Shown piece by piece: positions 16,831-24,028 of a stretch of 64,000 nt of DNA. The notes under the pieces are model-generated. The model saw nothing but the letters and a program-made list of their open reading frames with translations, made no database searches and was not told the origin of the DNA. The stretch comes from Phycisphaerae bacterium (GTDB lineage Bacteria > Planctomycetota > Phycisphaerae > UBA1845 > Fen-1342): positions 1 through 64,000 of the forward strand of contig JANQNU010000020.1 of NCBI GenBank assembly GCA_028279405.1, in the 5' to 3' direction. The translations under genes were made by a program, and so were the position numbers. The first letter of the stretch is position 1. The number at the start of each line of letters is the position of its first letter.

Positions 16831-19800
16831 ATGATTGCACGAAGGATGCTCCTTCCCCTGGCAGGGCTGATCACGGCCCTGTGTCTCTCGCTCAACCCAA
16901 CGCACGCTGAGCAGAAAATCTACGGAACGCCCATCCCGCCGGAGCTTATCGGCCCCGGGATCATCGAGGACATGGCGACGGTCATCGAACGCGAGCGGAA
17001 CACGCCGATCGAGCTGATCGACCCGAAAGCCCGCAACGGCGCTCAAGGCGAGTGGGTCGTCCCGTCCCGCACCGGTACTGGTATTGCCTACTCCGGCAAG
17101 CACTATGTCACGAACAAATGGGGCGATACCCGTATGGGAATCGGCTTCGTTCAGCCGGCGACCGTGGCGGGTGCGTGGATCGCGGGCCAATCTCAGGAGG
17201 GTGCGTGGGCCAAGGGCTTGCGCGCCGTGGGCTATCGCGATGGGCGCGAAGTGGCCCGCACCGACTGGTTCGAGGATATCTGCCAGCAGCCCTCATGGTT
17301 TGAAATCAATCTCGAAGGCGTAGACCGAATCGAGTTCGAAGCGCGGTCGGCGTTCGACGGCGCCGGCTGGTTCGCGCTCGACGACCTGACCTTCCAGTAC
17401 GATGAGGACGGCAGCACGCTCACCGTCATCGACTTCGAGGACCTTGGTTATCGGGCCAAGCTGACGGATACCGGTTATGAGGGGCTCGAGTGGGAGTTGG
17501 GTACCGGGGAATTCGAGGACACGGGTGTTCACGCACCGCAGATACCGGACGGGTTTGGGACGGCTCCGTCAACATCGCTGGCGATCGACGCGGGCTTCCC
17601 GGTCGGCGGGGCTGCGACGGAGCCGCGACTGGTTCGGACGTTTGAAGGCACGCGCCAAGGCGACACGGGCACGACATCGCCGCCCGACACCGTGGGCGCT
17701 GCGGGGCCCAACCACTTCGTTGAGGTCGTGAACCGCAATCTCTCGATCTACAACAAGAATACGGGCCTGCGTCTCTCGAGCGTTCGGCTGAGCAGTTTTC
17801 AGCCGGGGTCTGCCGGCGATCCGCGTGTGCTGTTCGATACGCACAGCAACCGCTGGTTCATTCTCAACACGGACTTCAGCAACGAGTTGTTCCTGGCAGT
17901 CTCCCGGACGGACGACCCGACGGGCAGCTGGTTCAAGACGCGATTCAACGTGTCGCAGGGCGCGGACGCGGGCCGCTGGCCGGACTTCCCGACGCTGGGC
18001 GTGGACGCCGACGGCGTGTACTCCTCGGCGTTCATGGTTGGCGGCGGTCACAGCATTTTCGTGATCGACAAGGCCCCGCTGATCAGTGGCTCTCCGAGCC
18101 TGGGCACGGTAACGGCGTTTCGCGGTCTTCCGTTCGAACGAGCCGTGCAACCGGCGCATACCTTCGACGACGATGCGCCCGGGCAGTACTACGTTTCGAT
18201 CGTCGACAACGACACCATGCGGATTCGTCGCGTAAACGGACCGATGAACAATCCGACGCTGACTGAGCCTTCGGAAATCCCGATCGCCCCCGCTTCGTCA
18301 CCGCCCGGTGCGCCGGCGCTGGACAGCGACACGAACGTTTCTACGGTCGATAACCGTTTCCAGGATGCGGTCTACCGCAACGGTTCGCTTTGGACCTGCC
18401 ACACGATCCGTTTCAACGACCTGCCGGCCTGCCGGTGGTATGAGGTCAACCCGGAGACGCTGGAGATCATCCAGTTCGGCACGATCAATGACGAGGTCCG
18501 CGCGTATTACTTCCCGTCGCTGGCGATCGACCGTTTCAGCAACATGGTCATCGGGTTCAGCGGCTCGAGCGCGACCGAATTCATCGGCGTGTACTACTCC
18601 GGCCGGCTCGCGACCGATCCGCTGGGTCGCGTCTCGCTCCCGGTACAGTACCAGGAGGGTGTCAGCGGCCAGAACCACCCCGACGGCATTGGGCGGAACC
18701 GCTGGGGTGACTACAGCGGCACATCTGTCGATCCGGTCGACGGCTTCTCGGTTTACACCGCGCAGACCTACGGCCAGACCGGCAACGACTGGGCCACGCG
18801 GATCGGTGTGCTGGCGCTGGCGGACTGCAACGAAAACGGCATCGCTGACCCCGACGAGATCGCCGGCGGTGCCCCGGACTGTGACGAGAACCTGGTTCCG
18901 GACTCGTGCGATCCGGATTGCAACACGAACGACTCGCCGGACGCTTGCGACATTGCGGACGGGATCGAGCTGGATTGCAACAACAACGGCGTACCGGACA
19001 GTTGCGACTTCACGAACGGCACGAGCGCCGACTGCAACAACACCGGCGTACCGGACGAGTGCGAGATTGCTGCGGGTGAAGAGACCGACTGCGACGCAAA
19101 CGGAACGCCGGACTCGTGCGACATCGCCAGCGGATTCGCCTCCGATTGCAACAACAATGGCTTGCCCGATACCTGCGATATCGCCTCGGGGCTCGACGCC
19201 GACTGCGACGGTAACGGCGTCCTGGACAGTTGCGACATCGCCGCGGGTACGTTCGAAGATTGCAACAAGAACGGCGTCCCGGACCCGTGCGACGTGGCAC
19301 CGCCATTCAGCGCCGCTTCAGACGTGCTTTCGCCGATCGGTAACGGCTCACCGCAGTCGTTCCCGCTCACCGATGCCCAGCCGGCCAACTCGGACAACGT
19401 GACCTTCACGCTCACCGCGTCCGGCGATTTCAACACGTCAGCGGAGTTTGTCTCGATCGCGCTGAACGGCGTCGAACTCACGAACGCATTCGTCAGCGGG
19501 TTCTCGGATTGCTCGGCGGAACCGTTGAACGATGTGGTGACCGTTCCCGCGACCGAGTTCAATGACGCCCTCGCACTGAGCAAGGACGCGATCATCACGC
19601 TGACCACCACCGCCGGCGTCGATCCGAACCTGTGCGACGACCCGTCGTTCATCACGATCGCCGTCGACTATACGGTGGCCGGTCTGGCCGACTCCAATGG
19701 AAACCAGATCCCGGATGAATGCGAGCAGGTGCTCATCGGCGACCTGAACTGCGACGGCACCGTCAGCGTCGGCGACATCAACCCGTTCGTCCTGGCCCTG

Positions 19801-19926
19801 ACCGATCCCAAGGCGTACGCGGCACAGTTCCCCGATTGCACGCCGCTTGCCGGCGATTGCACCGCGGACGGTTCCGTTACCGTGGGTGACATCAACTGCT
19901 TCGTCGCGCTCGTCACCGGCGACTAG
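16831..19926 (+). CDS. Large secreted protein with calcium loops and dockerin-like end
   Basis: A 1031-residue protein with a signal peptide (MIARRMLLPLAGLITALCLSL, ending near THA). Residues about 60-260 form a beta-rich domain containing DGAGWFALDDLTF, which looks like the C-terminal part of a jelly-roll or carbohydrate-binding-like domain. The central part (about 270-660) has features such as RTFEGTRQGDTGTTSPPDTVGAAGPNHF split over a repeat-like beta structure; it could be a propeller, but there are no clear Asp-boxes. Nine DCNxNG-type loops follow (DCNENGIAD to DCNKNGVPD), then a beta-rich stretch, one more loop (DSNGNQIPDECEQ) and the dockerin-like pair GDLNCDGTVSVGDINPF and GDCTADGSVTVGDINCF. 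ATG at 16831 has AAAAGG at 16819-16824. It lies in the same direction as the two propeller genes but is separated from them by a terminator. No enzyme family is recognised. Confidence 0.8.
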   Translation: MIARRMLLPLAGLITALCLSLNPTHAEQKIYGTPIPPELIGPGIIEDMATVIERERNTPIELIDPKARNGAQGEWVVPSRTGTGIAYSGKHYVTNKWGDTRMGIGFVQPATVAGAWIAGQSQEGAWAKGLRAVGYRDGREVARTDWFEDICQQPSWFEINLEGVDRIEFEARSAFDGAGWFALDDLTFQYDEDGSTLTVIDFEDLGYRAKLTDTGYEGLEWELGTGEFEDTGVHAPQIPDGFGTAPSTSLAIDAGFPVGGAATEPRLVRTFEGTRQGDTGTTSPPDTVGAAGPNHFVEVVNRNLSIYNKNTGLRLSSVRLSSFQPGSAGDPRVLFDTHSNRWFILNTDFSNELFLAVSRTDDPTGSWFKTRFNVSQGADAGRWPDFPTLGVDADGVYSSAFMVGGGHSIFVIDKAPLISGSPSLGTVTAFRGLPFERAVQPAHTFDDDAPGQYYVSIVDNDTMRIRRVNGPMNNPTLTEPSEIPIAPASSPPGAPALDSDTNVSTVDNRFQDAVYRNGSLWTCHTIRFNDLPACRWYEVNPETLEIIQFGTINDEVRAYYFPSLAIDRFSNMVIGFSGSSATEFIGVYYSGRLATDPLGRVSLPVQYQEGVSGQNHPDGIGRNRWGDYSGTSVDPVDGFSVYTAQTYGQTGNDWATRIGVLALADCNENGIADPDEIAGGAPDCDENLVPDSCDPDCNTNDSPDACDIADGIELDCNNNGVPDSCDFTNGTSADCNNTGVPDECEIAAGEETDCDANGTPDSCDIASGFASDCNNNGLPDTCDIASGLDADCDGNGVLDSCDIAAGTFEDCNKNGVPDPCDVAPPFSAASDVLSPIGNGSPQSFPLTDAQPANSDNVTFTLTASGDFNTSAEFVSIALNGVELTNAFVSGFSDCSAEPLNDVVTVPATEFNDALALSKDAIITLTTTAGVDPNLCDDPSFITIAVDYTVAGLADSNGNQIPDECEQVLIGDLNCDGTVSVGDINPFVLALTDPKAYAAQFPDCTPLAGDCTADGSVTVGDINCFVALVTGD

Positions 19927-19984
19927 ACGCAGGCGCGGAAATCACACGGCACTCCCCACCCCAATCCGGGGTGTGAACATCGTT

Positions 19985-20010
19985 GGCGCGTTCCCTGAAG
20001 GGGACGCGCC
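19985..20010. repeat. GGCGCGTTCCC hairpin element
   Basis: An 11-bp stem with one G-T pair and a TGAA loop (19985-19995 with 20000-20010). A related but shorter hairpin (CGTTCC/GGAACG) lies at 39478-39495. Confidence 0.65.
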
Positions 20011-20050
20011 ATACGCGCTTCAACATACATCTTATCGAAACGGTCAGTAC

Positions 20051-20422
20051 GAGCGCGGACGCAGGCGACGGGGGGAGCAAGCTCCCTTTCTGAGGCAGGC
20101 GTCTACGCCGCCTGCCCCGTAAGAACGATCCCGAGAAAAGCCCAGGGTAGGGCGGGCGTCTCGCCCGCCATTAACCGCTCGCTTGCGCTCGCGGCTCGTT
20201 GTGAGAGGCCAGAGGCGCAATGCGAGCGCGGAGCGCAAGCGACGGGGGGAGCAAGCTCGCTTTCTGAGGCAGGCGTCTACGCCGCCTGCCCCGGTAAGAA
20301 CGATCCCGAGAAAAGCCCAGGGTGGGGCGGGCGTCTCGCCCGCCATTGACCGCTCGCTTGCGCTCGCGGCTCGTTGTGAGAGGCCAGAGGCGAAATGCGA
20401 GCCCGGAGCGCAAGTAACGGGA
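20051..20422. repeat. Tandem duplication of a 174-175-bp repeat-rich unit
   Basis: The segment beginning at 20067 (GACGGGGGGA) recurs at 20241, and the segment at 20201 recurs at 20376, giving an offset of 174-175 bases with few mismatches. Each unit holds GGCGGGCG-TCT-CGCCCGCC (20151-20169 and 20326-20344), a GCTCGCTTGCGCTC element and an inverted GAGCGCAAG-type element. A third partial start of the unit follows at 20398-20421. Confidence 0.85.
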
Positions 20423-20522
20423 CCTGGCCACATCGCCCACCTTGATCCCCTCACTGGCGCTCGGGGCTCGTTGGGTTTGGTGTCCGGTTCGTACTGGGGC
20501 CCGCGGCGTAAACGCAAGAGGG

Positions 20523-21830
20523 TCAGCTGCCAGCACGAAACTCGTGCCACTTCCCGCCGACGCATACGGCAGTGACAACCTCACTGGCTCCGGCACCGAA
20601 GATCAATCCGGTGGACAGCGCAACGCTCGGCACGCCGTCAATCACCGGCGCGCCGAGGTCGATCGCGATCAGGTCGGCGTGGTGGTCCACCGCGATGCGC
20701 CCCGTCGGCACGCCCAGGCGGTCGGCGCCACTGGCCGTCCCGACCTCCCAGAGCAACCGCCCCAGATGCCCCGTCGAGTCGCGGAACGCGCCGCGCTGCT
20801 CTGAACGCAGCCGCTGACCGTGCTCGAGCCAGCGAAGCTCCTCGAACGGGTCGAGCCGAATATTCGAATCGCTCCCAACGCAAACCCGTTGCGCGTGCGC
20901 CCGCAAGATGTCGCCGCGCGGGATTCCATCACCGAGATTCGCTTCCGTGATCGGGCAGATGCAGACGCCCGCACCGCGCCCCAGCCACGCCTCCAGCGTT
21001 TCCGCGTCCGTATGGGTCGCATGCACGGCGGTAACTCGCGCACCGATATCGACATTGTCGAGCAGCCAGCGCATCGGCGTCGTCCCGAGTGCCTGACGAC
21101 AATCGTCCAGTTCCTTCCGCTGCTCTTCCAGGTGGGTGTGCACCATCAGTCCGCGGTCGCGCGCGCCTTCGATCAACCGTGGCCAATCCTCCGCGGGAAC
21201 CGCCCGCAGGCTGTGCGGCGCGATACCGACGGCTTGCATCACACCATCGACCCGCGCCCGCAACTGATCGACCCGTTCGAAGAACTCCGCGACTGTCGGG
21301 GTCGCGAACCGCGTTTGTCCACCGGCCAGCGGCGATCCAAATCCGCCCGCGCGATAGTACGCGACGAGTAGTACGATCCGTAATCCGACTTCGCGCGCCG
21401 CGTCCAGCACGACCTCGTCGAACGCACAATCGCGCGCCGCAGCATCCTGGTGACGCAGGTAGTGGAACTCGCCGACGGTTGTGAAACCGCTCCGGAGCAT
21501 CTCGGAAAAGCATCGCCGAGCGATTCCATGCAGCGCGCGTCGATCGACCTGTTGAACCAGCTGGTACATCGCCTCGCGCCAGGTCCAGAAACTGCCGGCA
21601 CCACTCGGGTACTCTTCGCCAATGCCGCGCAGGGCGCGTTGAAACGCGTGGCTGTGGGCATTGACGAATCCGGGGAACAGCGCGCGCCCGGTGAGGTGTC
21701 GCGTCGTCTGCCCCAAGTTGGTCCCCACCGCACGGATCGTTCCGGAAGCATCCACTGCCACCTGGACTCCCGGCGCCAGCTTGCCATCAACCCAGGTATG
21801 ATCCGCCTCGATGATTTGATCCGGGGTCAT
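20523..21830 (-). CDS. hutF: Formimidoylglutamate deiminase (HutF-type amidohydrolase)
   Basis: A 435-residue member of the amidohydrolase superfamily. The metal-binding HSH lies at residues 59-61 in FVNAHSHAFQRALRG, which matches HutF closely. Other family blocks are GFTTVGEFHYLRHQ, MVHTHLEEQRKELDDC, ICPITEANLGDG and VCVGSDSN. HutF turns N-formimidoyl-L-glutamate into N-formyl-L-glutamate plus ammonia in the five-step histidine degradation route. HutF usually has GSDSH; here the last residue is Asn, and the catalytic Asp is kept. The ATG overlaps the stop of the M20 gene by 4 bases (ATGA), so the two are translationally coupled and this is the last gene of the long minus-strand operon. No hutH, hutU, hutI or hutG is in the window. 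A related deaminase of another substrate is possible. Confidence 0.85.
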   Translation of the reverse strand: MTPDQIIEADHTWVDGKLAPGVQVAVDASGTIRAVGTNLGQTTRHLTGRALFPGFVNAHSHAFQRALRGIGEEYPSGAGSFWTWREAMYQLVQQVDRRALHGIARRCFSEMLRSGFTTVGEFHYLRHQDAAARDCAFDEVVLDAAREVGLRIVLLVAYYRAGGFGSPLAGGQTRFATPTVAEFFERVDQLRARVDGVMQAVGIAPHSLRAVPAEDWPRLIEGARDRGLMVHTHLEEQRKELDDCRQALGTTPMRWLLDNVDIGARVTAVHATHTDAETLEAWLGRGAGVCICPITEANLGDGIPRGDILRAHAQRVCVGSDSNIRLDPFEELRWLEHGQRLRSEQRGAFRDSTGHLGRLLWEVGTASGADRLGVPTGRIAVDHHADLIAIDLGAPVIDGVPSVALSTGLIFGAGASEVVTAVCVGGKWHEFRAGS

Positions 21831-23005
21831 GCCTGGGGCTCCTCACAAAACCGGGCAACGAGCCGCGGAAGCATCCCCGCCGCCGTCTCGAATTGATCGA
21901 CCTCGATGAACTCGTTGGCCTGATGGGCGCGTTTGATGCTGCCCGGTCCCCAAAGTACACCCTGGATTCCGAGCATCTGCAGCGTACCCGCGTCGCTCGC
22001 GAACGACACGGCGGCAGACTGAGATTCTCCCGTTTCGGCCATCAGCGCTTGGCAGAGCGGTGCATCCGCCGGACACAGCATCGGCGGGCTGTCGTTGAGC
22101 AGCGATACGACCAGCTTGTCATCCTGGAAGCCGTCAAGCCGGGCGAGCGTATCACGAACTTCCTCGATCGCGGCGCTGGAATCCTGCCCCGGCAGCAGAC
22201 GGATACCGATGCGCAGCGTGCATTGCTCCGGGACGACGTTGATCGCGCTTCCGCCGACGATCGTACCGAGGTTCAGCGTGGGCGCGGGTGCGTCGGGAAA
22301 GAACGTGCTACTGTCTACCCGCCGATCGGCATAAGACCGGGCCAGTTGGGATAGGGCCTGCAAGACGGGCGTCATCCGCTCGATCGCGTTGACGCCCAGA
22401 TGCGGGTAGCCGCTGTGCGCCGGCCGACCACGAGCGACGATCTCCAGCTTCAGATGCCCCTTGTGCATCCGCACCACGCGGAGCCCAGTCGGTTCGCCGA
22501 TCAGCGCCTGCCCCGGCAACGGGCCGACTTCGTCGTCGATGGCCGACCGAAACGCCTGTGCACCGAGCGAGCCCAGCTCTTCGTCGCTGGTCAGCAGCAA
22601 CGCCAATGGTGCAGTCAGGCCTTCGTCTGGGGAAGACACCAGCAGGTTGAGCGCGAGCGCCACGAAGCCCTTCATGTCGGCACTGCCGCGGCCGTAGTAG
22701 CAGCCGTCGCGCTCCGTCAACACGAATGGGTCGCTGCGCCAGTCCGGCTCGTCTGCCGGCACGACATCGAGGTGGCCGGAGAGCAGCAGCCCCGCGCCAG
22801 ACCGGGCCGGACCGCGCCGGATCAGCAGATTGGCTTTCCTTCCGTCCTCGTAAACCTGCCGGTAGACATCGCAGCCGGCCTGCTCCGCGTAGTCAGCGAC
22901 AAAGTCCGCGATCGGGATACTACTGTCGCGCGAGACCGACGGAAACGCGACCAGCCGCTCCAGCAAAGCGCGATTCGAAAGGGCTGTACCACTGCGGGTG
23001 TGCAT
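21827..23005 (-). CDS. argE: M20-family deacylase (acetylornithine deacetylase-like)
   Basis: A 392-residue M20 metallopeptidase-family protein of the ArgE/DapE type. The first metal and catalytic block is LLLSGHLDVVPADEPDW (His78, Asp80), followed by YYGRGSADMKGFVALAL with the bridging Asp, then LTSDEELGSLGAQ with the catalytic and metal Glu pair. The dimerisation domain (RPAHSGYPHLGVNAIE) and the C-terminal HQANEFIEVDQF, with the last metal His and Glu, are present, so the enzyme looks active. The best match is acetylornithine deacetylase. It is coupled to hutF by a 4-base overlap and lies 15 bases after cysE. Because it is tied to hutF, it could instead remove the formyl group from N-formylglutamate; that is inference. 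The arginine role remains the default. Confidence 0.8.
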   Translation of the reverse strand: MHTRSGTALSNRALLERLVAFPSVSRDSSIPIADFVADYAEQAGCDVYRQVYEDGRKANLLIRRGPARSGAGLLLSGHLDVVPADEPDWRSDPFVLTERDGCYYGRGSADMKGFVALALNLLVSSPDEGLTAPLALLLTSDEELGSLGAQAFRSAIDDEVGPLPGQALIGEPTGLRVVRMHKGHLKLEIVARGRPAHSGYPHLGVNAIERMTPVLQALSQLARSYADRRVDSSTFFPDAPAPTLNLGTIVGGSAINVVPEQCTLRIGIRLLPGQDSSAAIEEVRDTLARLDGFQDDKLVVSLLNDSPPMLCPADAPLCQALMAETGESQSAAVSFASDAGTLQMLGIQGVLWGPGSIKRAHQANEFIEVDQFETAAGMLPRLVARFCEEPQA

Positions 23006-23020
23006 GCCCGCTATCCTACT

Positions 23021-23989
23021 TCAGATCACCCAGTCGGGCACCGGCGGCGCGCTGGCGTCGGTCTGCTTCGGCTTCGGCGGACGTACCTTCAGCACCGGCG
23101 GACTGATCGAGACCGTATGCCCCGGCTCGACGCTGCGCGTGAGAAACACCGACCCACCAACGATCGAACCGTCGCCGACGTTCGTTTCGCCGCCCAACAC
23201 GGACGCATTCGAATAGATCGTCACGTTGCGACCGAGCGTCGGATGCCGCTTGGTGCCGCGGATGACACGGCCGCGATCGTCCTTCGCGAACGAGAGCGCG
23301 CCGAGAGTGACACTCTGGTAAACCTTGCAGTTGTCGCCGATGTCCGTGGTCTCTCCGATGACCACCGCGGTCCCATGGTCGACGAAGAAGCTGCGACCGA
23401 TCCGAGCGCCGGGGTGAATATCGATCCCGGTGCTGCGATGGGCGTGTTCGGCCATGATCCGCGGCAAGAGCGGCACGTCGAGCTTGTAGAGCTCGTGCGC
23501 GTAACGGTGAATCGTGACCGCATACACTCCTGGGTAGGAAAGGATGACCTCGGCGGTACCCGACGCCGCCGGATCGCCGTCATAGGCAGCCTGCACGTCA
23601 TCCGCCAGCACGGCGCGTAGATCCGGAATCATCTCGACGAACGTAGTCGCCAGTTCGCGCGCCTGCTCGCGACAGGCCGCGACATCCTCGCTCGCAGCGC
23701 CTCCCTGCACCTCGTGACACAGGCAAGCATGAATCTGCTCGGCGAGCGTCTCCCAGATGCGCGGCAGGAGCTCGCCGACGTGGTAACTGATGTTGTGCCG
23801 CGTCAGGTTCATGCGACCGAAGTAACCGGGGTACGTCAACTCCAACAGGTCGTCGCAAATGCCGACGATCTTCGCCTGCGACGGCAGGAACTGACGATCG
23901 ATATGCTGCGTCCGACCGTCGGACCGGTAGCTGTCGACGATCCGTTCCACGAGCCGCGGTAGCGCCTCACCCAGTTCTTTCGCAGACAT
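23021..23989 (-). CDS. cysE: Serine O-acetyltransferase
   Basis: A 322-residue serine acetyltransferase that makes O-acetyl-L-serine from serine and acetyl-CoA, the first step of cysteine synthesis. The helical N-terminal part ends in YPGVYAVTIHRYAHELY. Then comes the left-handed beta-helix with DIHPGARIGRSFFVDHG and the active-site pattern HGTAVVIGETTDIGDNC, then KVYQSVTLGALSF, the KRHPTLG turn and GGSVFLTRSV. The long N-terminal region and the KRHPT turn fit the EpsC-like longer form. A short Pro/Lys-rich tail ends at VPDWVI. ATG at 23989 has a GAGAGG about 8 bases ahead. It lies 39 bases after the RNase gene and 15 before argE, in the same operon. The cysNC gene at 40036 covers the sulfate side of the same pathway. 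Confidence 0.92.
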   Translation of the reverse strand: MSAKELGEALPRLVERIVDSYRSDGRTQHIDRQFLPSQAKIVGICDDLLELTYPGYFGRMNLTRHNISYHVGELLPRIWETLAEQIHACLCHEVQGGAASEDVAACREQARELATTFVEMIPDLRAVLADDVQAAYDGDPAASGTAEVILSYPGVYAVTIHRYAHELYKLDVPLLPRIMAEHAHRSTGIDIHPGARIGRSFFVDHGTAVVIGETTDIGDNCKVYQSVTLGALSFAKDDRGRVIRGTKRHPTLGRNVTIYSNASVLGGETNVGDGSIVGGSVFLTRSVEPGHTVSISPPVLKVRPPKPKQTDASAPPVPDWVI

Positions 23990-24028
23990 GCCCTATCCTC
24001 TCGCGGCACACGCCGCCGCCGGCTCGCC

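Larger units (their letters stand above)
19927..20522. repeat. Repeat-filled gap between convergent genes
   Basis: No gene is supported. It contains an 11-bp hairpin (19985-20010), a tandem pair of 175-bp units (20051-20422), and a segment at about 20439-20503 that is closely similar to 43869-43927. The short open frames here read through palindromes and are not genes. The 19957-19973 hairpin (CACCCC/GGGGTG) might help end the upstream transcript. Confidence 0.75.

Noticed and set aside
20051-20422. CRISPR array
   Set aside because: The unit is 175 bp with only two copies and no short repeat-spacer pattern. The unit is made of palindromes.
20044-20596. Several open frames in the 175-bp repeat region
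   Set aside because: They translate the palindromic elements themselves and repeat the same peptide in each unit. Such frames are typical spurious calls in this phylum.
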